Source: Cyanobium sp. NIES-981
GTDB taxonomy: Bacteria; Cyanobacteriota; Cyanobacteriia; PCC-6307; Cyanobiaceae
Assembly: GCF_900088535.1 (NCBI RefSeq)
Contig: NZ_LT578417.1
Coordinates: 248,001 to 312,000, forward strand
DNA: 64,000 nt
Reading direction: 5' to 3'
Shown: positions 17,749 through 26,262 of the stretch, piece after piece
Numbering within the stretch: the first letter of the stretch is position 1
How the letters are laid out: every line of letters begins with the position of its first letter
Position numbers and translations under genes: made by a program
The notes under the pieces: generated by a model
What the model was told of the DNA's origin: nothing
Database searches by the model: none
Seen by the model: only the letters and a program-made list of their open reading frames with translations

Positions 17749-18204
17749 TCAGGGCTGTTTCTCCAGCGGGGGCCGGCAGCGGCGTCCGGTGAGGTTGAGG
17801 GTGTAGGTCTCGATGCGGTAGCCGGTGCGCTCCTCGATCTGCCGCAGCAGGTCGGGGGGAAGTTCCACATCGAGATCCTCGATCGCTCCGGATTCCAGGC
17901 AGGTGATGTGGCTGTGGGGATCACTGCGGTAGCCGTAGAGGCGGCCGTTGGCCCGGTCGAGGCACTCGATCACCCCGGCGGACTGGAGCGCCTCGAGGTT
18001 CTGATAGACGGAAGTGTGGCCGATGTTGCGGCCCAGGTCATTGAGCTTCTCGAAGATGTCCCGGGCGCTGAGATGGCTTTTCTCGGCCCACAGCAGATCG
18101 AGCACCATGCGCCGCTGACGGCTCAGCCGCATGCCGAGATCACGGCAGCGTCGGTAGACCGCTTCCACGCTGGTGGGGAGGCTTGCTGGGGCCGACGCGT
18201 TCAA
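17749..18204 (-). CDS. Fur-family transcriptional regulator
   Basis: About 151 aa. Winged-helix DNA-binding domain (RLSRQRRMVLDLLW, LSARDIFEKLND, GHTSVYQNLEALQSAGVIECL) followed by a dimerisation domain with DPHSHITCLESG. The structural zinc CxxC pairs of many Fur, Zur and PerR proteins are absent, so metal selectivity cannot be read from sequence. The frame begins with TTG at 18204; a GTG at 18168 is an alternative. It is likely autogenous or peroxide/metal responsive, as in the PerR-like cyanobacterial group, but the targets are unknown. Confidence 0.85.
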   Translation of the reverse strand: MNASAPASLPTSVEAVYRRCRDLGMRLSRQRRMVLDLLWAEKSHLSARDIFEKLNDLGRNIGHTSVYQNLEALQSAGVIECLDRANGRLYGYRSDPHSHITCLESGAIEDLDVELPPDLLRQIEERTGYRIETYTLNLTGRRCRPPLEKQP

Positions 18205-18232
18205 TCCGTTTCATCACGGCAGGACTGAATCT

Positions 18233-18238
18233 GTTATA
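18233..18238 (-). promoter_or_regulatory. Possible -10 element for the Fur-family gene
   Basis: On the minus strand TATAAC stands 29 bp before the start codon, in the only non-coding gap between hisA and this gene. No clear -35 is present, which is common in cyanobacteria. Confidence 0.25.
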
Positions 18239-18272
18239 GGCCAGCCCACAAGCGTTCCGTGTTCGGGTTGGC

Positions 18273-19046
18273 TCAGGCGAGGCTGGCGCTGGCCGGCGGA
18301 TTGCCGCAATCCTGCAGCCGCCCCTCGTCCACGGCGGCGATCGCCTCGCCCAGGTCCACGGAGCCGTCGTAGAGGGCGCGCCCCACGATCACCCCCTCCA
18401 CGCCAAGCGGCTCGAGGCTCAGCAGTGAGAGCAGGTGTTCGAGACAGCCGATGCCTCCGGAGGCGATCACCGGCACCGCACTGGCGGTGGCCATGGCCCG
18501 CAGGGCTTCGAGATTCGGCCCCGCCAGGGTGCCGTCGGTGGCGATGTCGGTGCTGATGATGGCGGCGACGCCACTGCCGCTGAACCGCTCGGCCAGGGCC
18601 GTGGCCTCGGTGCTGCTGGCGCTCACCCAGCCGCGGGTGGCCACCATGCCGTCGCGGGCGTCGATGCCCACCACGATGCGGCCGGGGTGGCGGGCCGCCA
18701 GGGCGTCCACCAGCTCGGGTTGCTCCACCGCCACGGTGCCGAGGATCACCCGGTCAAGGCCGCAGGCCAGCAGTTCTTCGGCCCGCTCCGCCGTGCGCAC
18801 TCCCCCGCCCAGCTGCACGGGGATCGAGAGCGCCGCCGTGATGGCCTTCACCACCGCGTCGTTCAGCGGCAGCCCGGTGCGGGCACCGTCGAGGTCCACC
18901 AGGTGCAGGCGCTGGGCGCCCTGGGCCTGCCAGGCCAGGGCCTGGGCCACGGGATCGTCGGAGAAGCGCGTCACCTGGCCGTAGTCGCCCTGATGCAGCC
19001 GCACGCACTGCCCCTCCAGCAGGTCGATGGCCGGGATGATCTGCAT
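18273..19046 (-). CDS. hisA: 1-(5-phosphoribosyl)-5-[(5-phosphoribosylamino)methylideneamino]imidazole-4-carboxamide isomerase
   Basis: 257-aa (beta/alpha)8 barrel of histidine synthesis. It starts MQIIPAIDLLEG with the catalytic Asp8, has QLGGGVRT and a second-half catalytic Asp in ISTDIATDGTLAGPN, and the phosphate-binding ASGGIG. The frame stays open upstream to 19262, but that stretch shows no HisA similarity; the start at 19046 fits the family exactly. The ~216-bp open stretch before it could be a separate small gene or leader that I do not recognise. Confidence 0.95.
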   Translation of the reverse strand: MQIIPAIDLLEGQCVRLHQGDYGQVTRFSDDPVAQALAWQAQGAQRLHLVDLDGARTGLPLNDAVVKAITAALSIPVQLGGGVRTAERAEELLACGLDRVILGTVAVEQPELVDALAARHPGRIVVGIDARDGMVATRGWVSASSTEATALAERFSGSGVAAIISTDIATDGTLAGPNLEALRAMATASAVPVIASGGIGCLEHLLSLLSLEPLGVEGVIVGRALYDGSVDLGEAIAAVDEGRLQDCGNPPASASLA

Positions 19047-19344
19047 GGGGCGGCGCAGTTGCTGCCAGCCAGGCTGCCAGAGCCGCCTGTCGCGCAACTG
19101 CGGCAGCGGCACCAGCAGCCGCAGGCCCGGGTCCAGCACGGCGGCCAGTTCTGCGGCGCGCGCGCCGCGGCGGCCCCGTTCACCGACCAGGGCGAAATGG
19201 CGGTACCCGCCGCTGCGCTCCAGCATCCCGGCCTGGGCCGTGTAGGCCCGACTCAGACGCATGGTTCCCGACTCACTGGTGTCATTGTGAATCGTCGCTG
19301 AAGCCGCCCTTCGCGCTGCACTTCGCGCTGCACCTCGCGCCGCC

Positions 19345-20253
19345 ATGGCTTTTCTGCTGGAGCTGGTGCCTGCCCTGGTAGCCGGTCTCGCCATGGCCAG
19401 GCGCTGGCCCCACCTCTCCACCCGTGTGGCGCCCCTGCTGGTGCGGTGGGGCGTGCCGTTCAGCGTGATGGGGCTGCTGCTGCGCACGGGGGTGGATGGC
19501 CGCTTCGTGGACGTGCTGCTGATCACCCTGGCGCTGGTGGCCTCCGCCCTGGTGCTGTTGCAGCGGCTGCCGGTCCTGCGTCGGGCCCTGCCAGGGCCGG
19601 TGGAGCAGTGGGGGGCCGTGGTGGGCAACACGGCCTACTTCGGCATCCCGGCGGCCCTGGCGTTGCTGCCGGCCGAGGCCGTGGCCTACTGCGTGAGTTA
19701 CGACCTGGCCGCCACCCTCTTCACCTGGAGCCTCGGGCCCGTGCTGTTCGGTGGCCAGCCCGCCGGGCCGCGGGCGCTGGTGGCCGCCCTGGCCGCCAGC
19801 CCGGCGCTGCGCGGGCTGGGTGCGGCCCTGGTGGTGCAGCTGACCCCCTGGCGCGAGTCCCTCGCTGCCATGCTCTGGTGGCCGGCCCGGCTGGTGCTGC
19901 TGCTCTCGCTGCTGGTGGTGGGATTGCGGATGGGTGGTGCGCTGGGGGCGCCCCTGGCCCGGCGGCTCTGGTGGCCCCTCGGGGGGAAGCTGCTGGTGTT
20001 CCCGGCCTGTGTGCTCGCCCTGACGGCGCTGCTGGCCCTGCCGCCGCTGGTGCGCGCCGCCCTCGTGCTCCAGGCGGCCACCCCCACCGCCGTCTCCGTG
20101 CTGCTGCTGGCGGAGCTGCGGCCGCCGGGGCCGTCGGCGGAGCAGGAGCGGCTGAACCGGGCGTCGGCGGAGCAGGCGGCGGCCCTGGTGCTGTGGAGCA
20201 CCCTGCTGGGGCTCGTCACGGTGCCGCTCTGGGCCAGCTTGCTCACGGCCTGA
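19345..20253 (+). CDS. AEC (auxin efflux carrier) family transporter
   Basis: 302-aa membrane protein with about ten hydrophobic segments in two five-helix halves. A conserved-looking segment is VVGNTAYFGIPAAL, matching the N-x-GF-xG-P region of AEC permeases, and PTAVSVLLLAEL sits in the second half. The family exports or exchanges small organic acids; the substrate here is unknown. It is divergent from hisA and followed after 63 bp by the epimerase gene on the same strand. Confidence 0.8.
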   Translation: MAFLLELVPALVAGLAMARRWPHLSTRVAPLLVRWGVPFSVMGLLLRTGVDGRFVDVLLITLALVASALVLLQRLPVLRRALPGPVEQWGAVVGNTAYFGIPAALALLPAEAVAYCVSYDLAATLFTWSLGPVLFGGQPAGPRALVAALAASPALRGLGAALVVQLTPWRESLAAMLWWPARLVLLLSLLVVGLRMGGALGAPLARRLWWPLGGKLLVFPACVLALTALLALPPLVRAALVLQAATPTAVSVLLLAELRPPGPSAEQERLNRASAEQAAALVLWSTLLGLVTVPLWASLLTA

Positions 20254-20316
20254 GGGCGGCGGAGCTCCGCGGGCGGGCCAACCGGGAGAATGGCCCTGCC
20301 CTTGTGCAGCGCCGCC

Positions 20317-21243
20317 ATGCAGATCCTCGTCATGGGGGGAACCCGCTTCGTGGGCAGGCCTCTGGTGGAGCAGCTGCTGACGCAGGGGCATGCCCTGACC
20401 CTCTTCACCCGGGGCCGCAATCCCGTGCCTGGCGGCGTGGAGCACCTGGTGGGGGACCGTTCCGATCCCGAGGCTCTGGCGCCGCTGGCCGGTCGCCGTT
20501 TCGACGTGATCGTGGACAGCTCCGGCCGCAGCCTGGCGGATTCCCAGGCCGTGCTGGAGCGCACCGGCGCGCCGGGCCACCGGTTCGTCTACGTGAGTTC
20601 AGCCGGGGTCTACGCCGATTCCGAACTCTGGCCCCTCGATGAAGAGAGTCCGACCGACCCCGCCAGCCGCCATGCGGGCAAGGCCGAAACCGAAGCCTGG
20701 CTGCGGCAGCAGGGCATTCCCTTCACCAGCTTCCGGCCCACGTACATCGTGGGACCCGGCAACTACAACCCGGTGGAGAGCTGGTTCTTCGATCGGATCC
20801 TGCATGGCCGGCCCGTGCCCCTTCCCGGCGACGGCAGCACCATCACCCAGCTGGGGCACGTGCGGGATCTGGCCACGGCCATGGCCCGCTGCATCGAGGT
20901 GGAGGCCTCAGCGAACCGGATCTACAACTGCACCGGCAGCAAGGGCGTGACCTTCCGCGGCCTGGTGGAGGCGGCGGCCCGGGCCTGCGGCCAGGATCCG
21001 GCGGCGGTGGAGGTGCGCAGCTTCAATCCCACCGGCCTGGACAAGAAGGCCCGCAAGGCCTTCCCGCTGCGGCTGGCCCATTTCCTCACCGACACCACCC
21101 GGGTGCGGCGGGAACTGGCCTGGGAGCCGGCCTTCGATCTGGACGCCACCCTGCGCGACAGCTTCGTGCACGACTACGCCCTGCGTGCCCCCGTCACGCC
21201 GGACTTCTCGACCGATGAAGCCCTGCTGGCCGCTGCCGCCTGA
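20317..21243 (+). CDS. NAD-dependent epimerase/dehydratase, CSP41-like
   Basis: 308-aa atypical short-chain dehydrogenase. Glycine-rich NAD motif GGTRFVGRPL at the N-terminus, VYVSSAGVYADS near the active site, FRPTYIVGPGNYNP and the C-terminal substrate region. This is the group related to chloroplast stem-loop binding protein CSP41, common in cyanobacteria. The classical YxxxK is replaced by a region reading RHAGKAETEAW. The start at 20317 is chosen because MQILVMGG is the normal N-terminus; an ATG at 20290 would add nine residues. Confidence 0.85.
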   Translation: MQILVMGGTRFVGRPLVEQLLTQGHALTLFTRGRNPVPGGVEHLVGDRSDPEALAPLAGRRFDVIVDSSGRSLADSQAVLERTGAPGHRFVYVSSAGVYADSELWPLDEESPTDPASRHAGKAETEAWLRQQGIPFTSFRPTYIVGPGNYNPVESWFFDRILHGRPVPLPGDGSTITQLGHVRDLATAMARCIEVEASANRIYNCTGSKGVTFRGLVEAAARACGQDPAAVEVRSFNPTGLDKKARKAFPLRLAHFLTDTTRVRRELAWEPAFDLDATLRDSFVHDYALRAPVTPDFSTDEALLAAAA

Positions 21244-21260
21244 AGGCGCCCGGCTGCTGC

Positions 21261-21761
21261 TCAGCCGGCGCGCAGGTAGCCCCAGGCGGAACTGAGGGCC
21301 AGCAGCAGCGACGGCCAGAACAGCCACCAGCCCACGCTGGCCAGCAGCCCCGCGCCTCCCCAGGGCCAGAGCAGCAGCAGCAGGCTGGCAAACTGCAGCA
21401 CCGTCTTGAGCTTGCCTCCCAGCGAGGCCGGGCCGCCGCTGCCCTGACCGGCCCTCCATCCTGAGATCAGCAGCTCGCGGGCCAGCAGCACCCACACCGC
21501 CAGCAGCGGCAGCACGCCCTTGGCCCCCAGCCAGAGCAGGGGTGCGCTGATCAGGATCTTGTCGGTGAGGGGATCCAGCCGGGCGCCCCAGGCCGTGCCG
21601 CCGCCGGCGCGCCGGGCCAGCGCGCCATCGGCCCAGTCGCTGAGGCCGCCGGCCAGCAGCAGCAGCCAGGCCAGCACCGCGCGATCGGTGAGCAGGGCGA
21701 GAAGCAGCGGCAATCCCAGAAGGGCCCGCAGCACGGTGAGCCCGTCGGCCAGGCGTCGCAT
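21261..21761 (-). CDS. CDP-alcohol phosphatidyltransferase (PgsA-like)
   Basis: 166-aa membrane enzyme. The signature DWADGALARR...GARLDPLTDK matches the D-x2-D-G-x2-A-R...G-x3-D-x3-D motif, with hydrophobic helices around it. It is most likely phosphatidylglycerophosphate synthase, needed for the phosphatidylglycerol of thylakoids, though cardiolipin-type substrates cannot be excluded. An alternative start lies five codons upstream at 21776. It is divergent from the CBS-domain gene. Confidence 0.85.
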   Translation of the reverse strand: MRRLADGLTVLRALLGLPLLLALLTDRAVLAWLLLLAGGLSDWADGALARRAGGGTAWGARLDPLTDKILISAPLLWLGAKGVLPLLAVWVLLARELLISGWRAGQGSGGPASLGGKLKTVLQFASLLLLLWPWGGAGLLASVGWWLFWPSLLLALSSAWGYLRAG

Positions 21762-21825
21762 CGTGTTGCCCCGCATCGCCCTTCCACCCACAGGCTCAGA
21801 ATGCCTGCAAGCCGTTCCCGATGCC

Positions 21826-22290
21826 GTGGTTGCCCAGTCCGTCTCTGCCGTGATGACCAGCCCGGTGCTGAGCGTGGGCGTGGACACACCCCTGCAGGAG
21901 GCGGTGCAGCTGATGAGTGAGCACCACATCGGTGGCGTGCCGGTGCTCGATGGGGCCGGCGCCCTGGTGGGCGAGCTCACCGAGCAGGACCTGATGGTGC
22001 GGGAGAGCGGCTTCGATGCCGGCCCCTACGTGATGCTGCTCGACGCGGTGATCTACCTGCGCAATCCCCTGCAGTGGGACAAGCAGGTGCATCAGGTGCT
22101 GGGCAGCACGGTGGGCGAGGTGATGCGCAAGGGCTGCCACACCTGTGGCGCCGATCTGCCGCTGCCGGCGGCGGCACGCCAGCTGCACGAGAGCGGCACC
22201 CAGCGCCTGTTCGTGGTGGATGACGAGCGGCGGCCCGTGGGGGTGCTGACCCGGGGGGATGTGGTGCGGGCCCTGGCCAGCGAGGGCTGA
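21826..22290 (+). CDS. Two-CBS-domain protein
   Basis: About 154 aa made of a CBS pair: the first repeat contains MTSPVLSVGVDTPLQEAVQLM and GGVPVLDGAGALVGELTEQDLM, the second GTQRLFVVDDERRPVGVLTRGDVVRAL. Such stand-alone pairs bind adenine nucleotides and regulate partner proteins. GTG at 21826 is preferred because it supplies the residues before the first conserved MTSPV; ATG at 21853 is the alternative. No partner gene is evident. Confidence 0.85.
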   Translation: MVAQSVSAVMTSPVLSVGVDTPLQEAVQLMSEHHIGGVPVLDGAGALVGELTEQDLMVRESGFDAGPYVMLLDAVIYLRNPLQWDKQVHQVLGSTVGEVMRKGCHTCGADLPLPAAARQLHESGTQRLFVVDDERRPVGVLTRGDVVRALASEG

Positions 22291-22299
22291 ACGCGCTGC

Positions 22300-23052
22300 T
22301 CAGCCTGGCCAGGCCTGCACGTTTCCTTCCACCACCAGCCACTGCTGTTCGCCGCTGCCCAGGGGATGGCCGCCGGTGAGGGCACCAAAGGCCGGCAGGG
22401 CCAGCCGTTCCTGCTGCAGGCTGTAGCTGAAGCAGGGCAGGCGCAGGCGGTCGCGCCCCCGCCCCACCAGCGCCACCGGATGGAGATGACCGCAGAGGTT
22501 GAGCCGGTCCTGCCGGGGGTCGGGTTCATGGCTCAGCCACCAGGGCCCGAGCGCCAGGGACGGTTCCTGGGGCAACCCCTCGATCCAGCTGCCCCGTTCG
22601 TGGTTGCCGCCGATCAGGCGCAGGGGACAGCCCAGCAGCGCCGGCAGGGCGGCCAGCTTGCTGCGCAGCTCCTGGGTGAGCCCGAGCCGGCTGTGGATCA
22701 GGTCGCCCAGCACCACCACCTGCCGCGGCTGATGGCGATGGGCCAACGCCAGCAGCGCGTTCAGGGTGGTGGCATCGCCGTCGCTGGGCAGGGGGATGCC
22801 ATGGCTCTGGAAGGTTTCGGCCTTGCCGAGGTGCAGGTCTGCCACCAGCAGCACAGCCTGCGTCGGATCCCACACGGCGCGATCCGCCAGCAGGGTGAGC
22901 GGATGGCCCCGCCACAGGAAGGGGGTGGCAGCGGGGCCGCTCACCAAGGGATCGCCTGCACAAGGGAGCGGCGTGCTGCTCCTGGGGGGTCCGGGGGCCT
23001 GGAGCAAGGGAGGTGAAACGGTGGATCGGGGGGGCAGATGAAGAATCCGCAC
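22300..23052 (-). CDS. pdeM: Ligase-associated metallophosphoesterase PdeM
   Basis: 250-aa calcineurin-like phosphoesterase. Metal-binding motifs are VADLHLGKAE, VVLGDLIHSR, GGNHERG and CGHLHPV. The pattern HLGK...GDLIHSR and length match PdeM, the nuclease or phosphodiesterase of the ligase-associated DNA damage response group. The matching helicase (28797-31286) and ATP-dependent ligase (35101-36816) are within 13 kb, which supports the call. The N-terminal 35 or so residues are low in conservation and the start may be internal. Confidence 0.8.
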   Translation of the reverse strand: MRILHLPPRSTVSPPLLQAPGPPRSSTPLPCAGDPLVSGPAATPFLWRGHPLTLLADRAVWDPTQAVLLVADLHLGKAETFQSHGIPLPSDGDATTLNALLALAHRHQPRQVVVLGDLIHSRLGLTQELRSKLAALPALLGCPLRLIGGNHERGSWIEGLPQEPSLALGPWWLSHEPDPRQDRLNLCGHLHPVALVGRGRDRLRLPCFSYSLQQERLALPAFGALTGGHPLGSGEQQWLVVEGNVQAWPG

Positions 23053-23114
23053 GGGCGGAAATCCTGAGTTCAGGCCATTTCTACAGTGAAGCTGTGCGTT
23101 AGGAGATTAGCGCC

Positions 23115-23726
23115 ATGACTGCCAACCCGGTCTTTTTCAAGTCGTCTGGCAAGGTGTATCGCGAGAGGACGAACTATCGCTACACCAGGCCGCTCAAGAA
23201 GTTCGTTGACAACCTCAGTGAGGCGATTGCCCCGGGGCTTTCGTCTTCTGTTTCTGGTGTCTAGAGCCGCTTCAACATCACGCCGAAGAAATTCACTCTG
23301 AATTTCAAGGCCAAGGTTGGTCTGGACAGCCTTGTTTCGCCATTGCCCAGCCTGCCGCCGGCCCTGGGGGGAGGCACGGTGGCTTCGCTCTATCTCACCG
23401 GCAGGATCATTCTGAAGGGGAAGGCTATCCTGAGCGCCAAGCAATCACTCCTGGCCAAGGATTTCAAAACCAGGCTGATTACTGGTGGGTTGAATGTTCG
23501 GGCCAATAACAGGAGCGGCTCCTTGTTGCTTGGGCTTGATGATCTCCAGGTGCCGTTTTCACCGGCTGTCCGGTTGAACAAGCAGATCATTGCCAACCCC
23601 GTGGCCGCGGCAAGCTTCATCGACACCAGCGGAGTTCAGTTCAACCCGAGCGGTCCGCTCGCTCCCCTTGCCGGCGCTCTTCTGGCGGGCGGTTCCATCC
23701 CTCCGATGCTGCCGCCGCTGGCCTGA
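23115..23726 (+). pseudogene. Unknown gene interrupted by one in-frame amber codon
   Basis: A good ribosome site (AGGAG at 23101-23105, 9 bp spacing) precedes an ATG at 23115. The frame runs 49 codons to a TAG at 23262-23264, then continues open for 153 more codons to TGA at 23724-23726. Without the TAG it would be one 203-residue protein: a basic N-terminus (FFKSSGKVYRERTNYRY), a middle with beta-like repeats, and an Ala/Pro-rich tail. GC is about 50-55%, far below its neighbours, which suggests recent acquisition. I do not recognise the family. A nonsense mutation is the simplest reading; suppression is possible but unsupported. Confidence 0.6.
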
Positions 23727-23763
23727 CCTCCCCCTCAACCTGACACTCAGCGCTGACACTCCT

Positions 23764-23790
23764 CGCGTTGGCGTGCGACACGCCAACGCG
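23764..23790. terminator. Perfect 12-bp hairpin, possible terminator
   Basis: CGCGTTGGCGTG and CACGCCAACGCG form a perfect 12-bp stem around a CGA loop, 37 bp after the amber-split gene. There is no U-tract on either strand, so it is not a standard intrinsic terminator, but such stems often mark transcript ends in cyanobacteria. Confidence 0.4.
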
Positions 23791-23836
23791 CCAACGGGCT
23801 GGATCCAGACTGGTCTGGAACGGCAACCCCTCTGCG

Positions 23837-25978
23837 GTGTCTTCTGATCCCCAGGACCGCCTCCTCAAGCTGGCCCCCCACCTGGTGGGCCGCTCCCGGC
23901 GCGGTGTCGTCGGCGGCAGCCGCTACGCCCGCCGGCTCCGGGATCAGATCCGTGCGGCGGCGGCGGATCCGCAGCGGCGGCCGGTGCTGATCAGTGGCGA
24001 GCCCGGCCTCGAAAAGGACAACACCGCCGCCCTGATTCATTTCGGTTCGCCGCAGCGGCGCCAGCTGATGCTGAGGCTGGACGGCGCCACCCTCCGGTCC
24101 GACGGCTCGACCCTGTTCGGCCCCAGGGACTCCGATGGCGTGGATGCGCTGCTCGATTGCCTGGGCTCGGGCTCCCTGTTGATCGACAAGGTCGACCAGG
24201 TTCCCGAGGAGCTGGTGCCCGCCCTGCTGGAGCTGGCCGCCACGGGGCGGTGGAGCGCGCCGGGGCCGGGCACCTCCCAGCGCCATTTCCCAGGCCGGCT
24301 CTTCTTCACCGCCGAGCGGGCGCTGCCCCGGTTCGACCGGGTCTGCACCCTGATCCGGGTGCCGCCCCTGCGGGTGCGGCGCCAGGACCTGGGGGAGTGG
24401 TTGCGCTACAGCGTCCGCCTGCGCGCCCGCAAGCTGGGCTGGGCACCGGCCCCGGAGGTCAGTGAAGCCACGGTGAAGCGTCTGCAGAACCACGACTTCC
24501 CCAACAACCTGCGGGAGCTCGATGAGATGGTGAACCGGGCGCTGCAGCAGTGCCGCCGTGAGGGCACCGAGCAGGCCATGCGGGGGGGTGGTGCCTCCCA
24601 GGTGCTGCCGGAGGATGTCTTCTGGACGCGATCCCGGCCGGCCCGCCTGCGTTTCGATCTCTGGCGCTGGAAGCCGGGGCTCCGCGACTGGATGCGGGCC
24701 CCGCAGCTGTGGAACACCCTGCTGTTCGGCCTGGTGAGCTGGCTGTTCGTGCTGGTGAATCTGTGGCTCTGGCTGGGGCCCCAGGACCGGGCCCACAACG
24801 GCGGCCTCAACCTGTTCTGGGCCTGGTGGTGGCCCCTGATCCTGCTGGGCTACCCCTTGGTGGGGCGGCTGTGGTGCGCGTTCTGTCCCTTCATGGTGTG
24901 GGGGGAGATCGCGCAGCGCCTGGCCCGCTCCCTGGGCTGGCGGCCCCGGGCCTGGCCCCGCGGCGACACCGATCGCTGGGCGGCGCCCGTCCTGGCCGCC
25001 GGCTTCGCCGCCATCCTGCTCTGGGAGGAGCTGGCCGATCTGGAGAACACGGCCTGGCTCAGCAGCTGCCTGCTGCTGTTGATCACCGCCGGCGCCGTGC
25101 TGGGCTCGCTGGCCTTCGAGAAGCGCTTCTGGTGCCGCCATCTCTGCCCGGTGGGGGGCATGAATGGCCTGTTCGCCAAGCTCTCGGTGCTGGAACTCCG
25201 GGCCCAGGCGGGCACCTGCAGCGGCAGCTGCAGCAGCTACGCCTGCTTCAAGGGCGGCCCCGCCGAAGGGGAAGGGCTGGCCACGGCGGGGTGCCCGCTG
25301 GGTACCCATCCCGCCCACCTGGAGGACAACCGCAACTGCGTGCTCTGCCTCACCTGCGCCCAGGCCTGCCCCCACCGCTCGGTGCAGCTGCGCCTGCGGC
25401 CCCCGGCCGCCGACATCCAGCGCGACATGGGGCCGCCCTGGGGCGAAAGCGGGCTGATCCTGGTGCTGGCTGGAGGGGTGTGCCTGCACCACTGGCAGCG
25501 GCTGCTGGGCTGGTGGCCCCTGGCGCCCGCCTCCCTGCAGGCCGGATCGCTGCTGCCCCGCCTGGCCTTCGGCAGCCTGGCGCTGGCCGTGCCTTCGCTG
25601 CTGTTCCTGGCCCTGCGGCCGTGGCTGCCGCGCCCCCAGGCACGCCTGCTCCTCTATGCCCTGCTGCCCCTCCTCTGGGGAGTGCTGCTGGCCCGCCACC
25701 TGCCGCTCGGCATGGCCGAGGCCGGGATGCTCCTGCCCGTGAGCCTGATGCCGCTGGATGCCTCGCTGGTGGATCCTTCCCTGCTGGGCGCCTTGCCCGG
25801 CTGGAGGGCTGATCCCCACGTGGTGGCCTTCTGCCAGACCGCCGCGGTGGGGCTCGGCAGCCTCGGATCGCTGCTCCTGCTGCGGCGCGTCATGCGCCAG
25901 CGGGGGCCGCGCCTGCTGCTGGGCTCCGGCGCGGTGCTGGCCCTCAGCGTCCTGGGCCGCTGGCTCGTGGCGGCGTAG
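23837..25978 (+). CDS. Degenerate NtrC-type AAA+ domain fused to a membrane polyferredoxin (NapH/NosR-like)
   Basis: About 713 aa from GTG 23837. Residues ~20-240 resemble the sigma-54 activator AAA+ domain: P-loop-like GEPGLEKDN, Walker B-like SLLIDKVDQVP, and FPNNLRELDEMVNRAL for the usual WPGNVREL. The GAFTGA sigma-54 contact loop is missing and the P-loop is altered. From ~290 on there are membrane helices with cysteine motifs CAFCPF, CRHLCPVGG, a Cys-rich loop and CVLCLTCAQACPH, as in NapH/NosR/CcoG-type electron-transfer proteins, then more helices. Cyanobacteria lack sigma-54, so a redox-signalling or enzyme-assembly role is more likely than transcription activation. It stands alone, without a visible operon partner. 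Confidence 0.75.
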   Translation: MSSDPQDRLLKLAPHLVGRSRRGVVGGSRYARRLRDQIRAAAADPQRRPVLISGEPGLEKDNTAALIHFGSPQRRQLMLRLDGATLRSDGSTLFGPRDSDGVDALLDCLGSGSLLIDKVDQVPEELVPALLELAATGRWSAPGPGTSQRHFPGRLFFTAERALPRFDRVCTLIRVPPLRVRRQDLGEWLRYSVRLRARKLGWAPAPEVSEATVKRLQNHDFPNNLRELDEMVNRALQQCRREGTEQAMRGGGASQVLPEDVFWTRSRPARLRFDLWRWKPGLRDWMRAPQLWNTLLFGLVSWLFVLVNLWLWLGPQDRAHNGGLNLFWAWWWPLILLGYPLVGRLWCAFCPFMVWGEIAQRLARSLGWRPRAWPRGDTDRWAAPVLAAGFAAILLWEELADLENTAWLSSCLLLLITAGAVLGSLAFEKRFWCRHLCPVGGMNGLFAKLSVLELRAQAGTCSGSCSSYACFKGGPAEGEGLATAGCPLGTHPAHLEDNRNCVLCLTCAQACPHRSVQLRLRPPAADIQRDMGPPWGESGLILVLAGGVCLHHWQRLLGWWPLAPASLQAGSLLPRLAFGSLALAVPSLLFLALRPWLPRPQARLLLYALLPLLWGVLLARHLPLGMAEAGMLLPVSLMPLDASLVDPSLLGALPGWRADPHVVAFCQTAAVGLGSLGSLLLLRRVMRQRGPRLLLGSGAVLALSVLGRWLVAA

Positions 25979-26001
25979 CCGTAGCTCCCGGGCCCCTGGG
26001 T

Positions 26002-26262
26002 TCAGCGGCTGCGGCAGAGCCGCTGGATGTCCGCAGGGCTGTAGAGGCTGCGGCGATCCCCAGGTGAGGCGGTGGCGAATTTGCGCTGCTTGGTGAGGCC
26101 GTTGCGCTGGCCAAGGGCATCGGCCAGCGCGGTGCGCTCCAGGCCATGGCTGCGCTGCCACTGCTGGCAGAGCTCCAGAGTGCCGGCACCGGCCTGCAGG
26201 ATCGTTTGGGTCAGGCCCAGCAGCAGAAGCTGGCCCAACCGCCTGGGGGTCAGGCCGTCCAT
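26002..26262 (-). CDS. Small unknown protein overlapping the GGCT-like gene
   Basis: 86 aa from Met at 26262, with the pattern LGQLLLLGLTQTILQAGAGTL followed by a basic tail rich in Arg, Gln and Ser. It may be a short amphipathic or membrane-associated protein. It overlaps the end of the upstream gene by 13 bp and is probably translated from the same mRNA. Family not recognised. Confidence 0.5.
   Translation of the reverse strand: MDGLTPRRLGQLLLLGLTQTILQAGAGTLELCQQWQRSHGLERTALADALGQRNGLTKQRKFATASPGDRRSLYSPADIQRLCRSR

Noticed and set aside
19047-19262. N-terminal extension of hisA
   Set aside because: Frame is open, but the canonical HisA N-terminus starts at 19046 and the extension has no related sequence.
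23837-24560. Idea that the AAA+ domain is a sigma-54 activator
   Set aside because: GAFTGA loop missing, P-loop changed, no DNA-binding domain, and cyanobacteria lack sigma-54.
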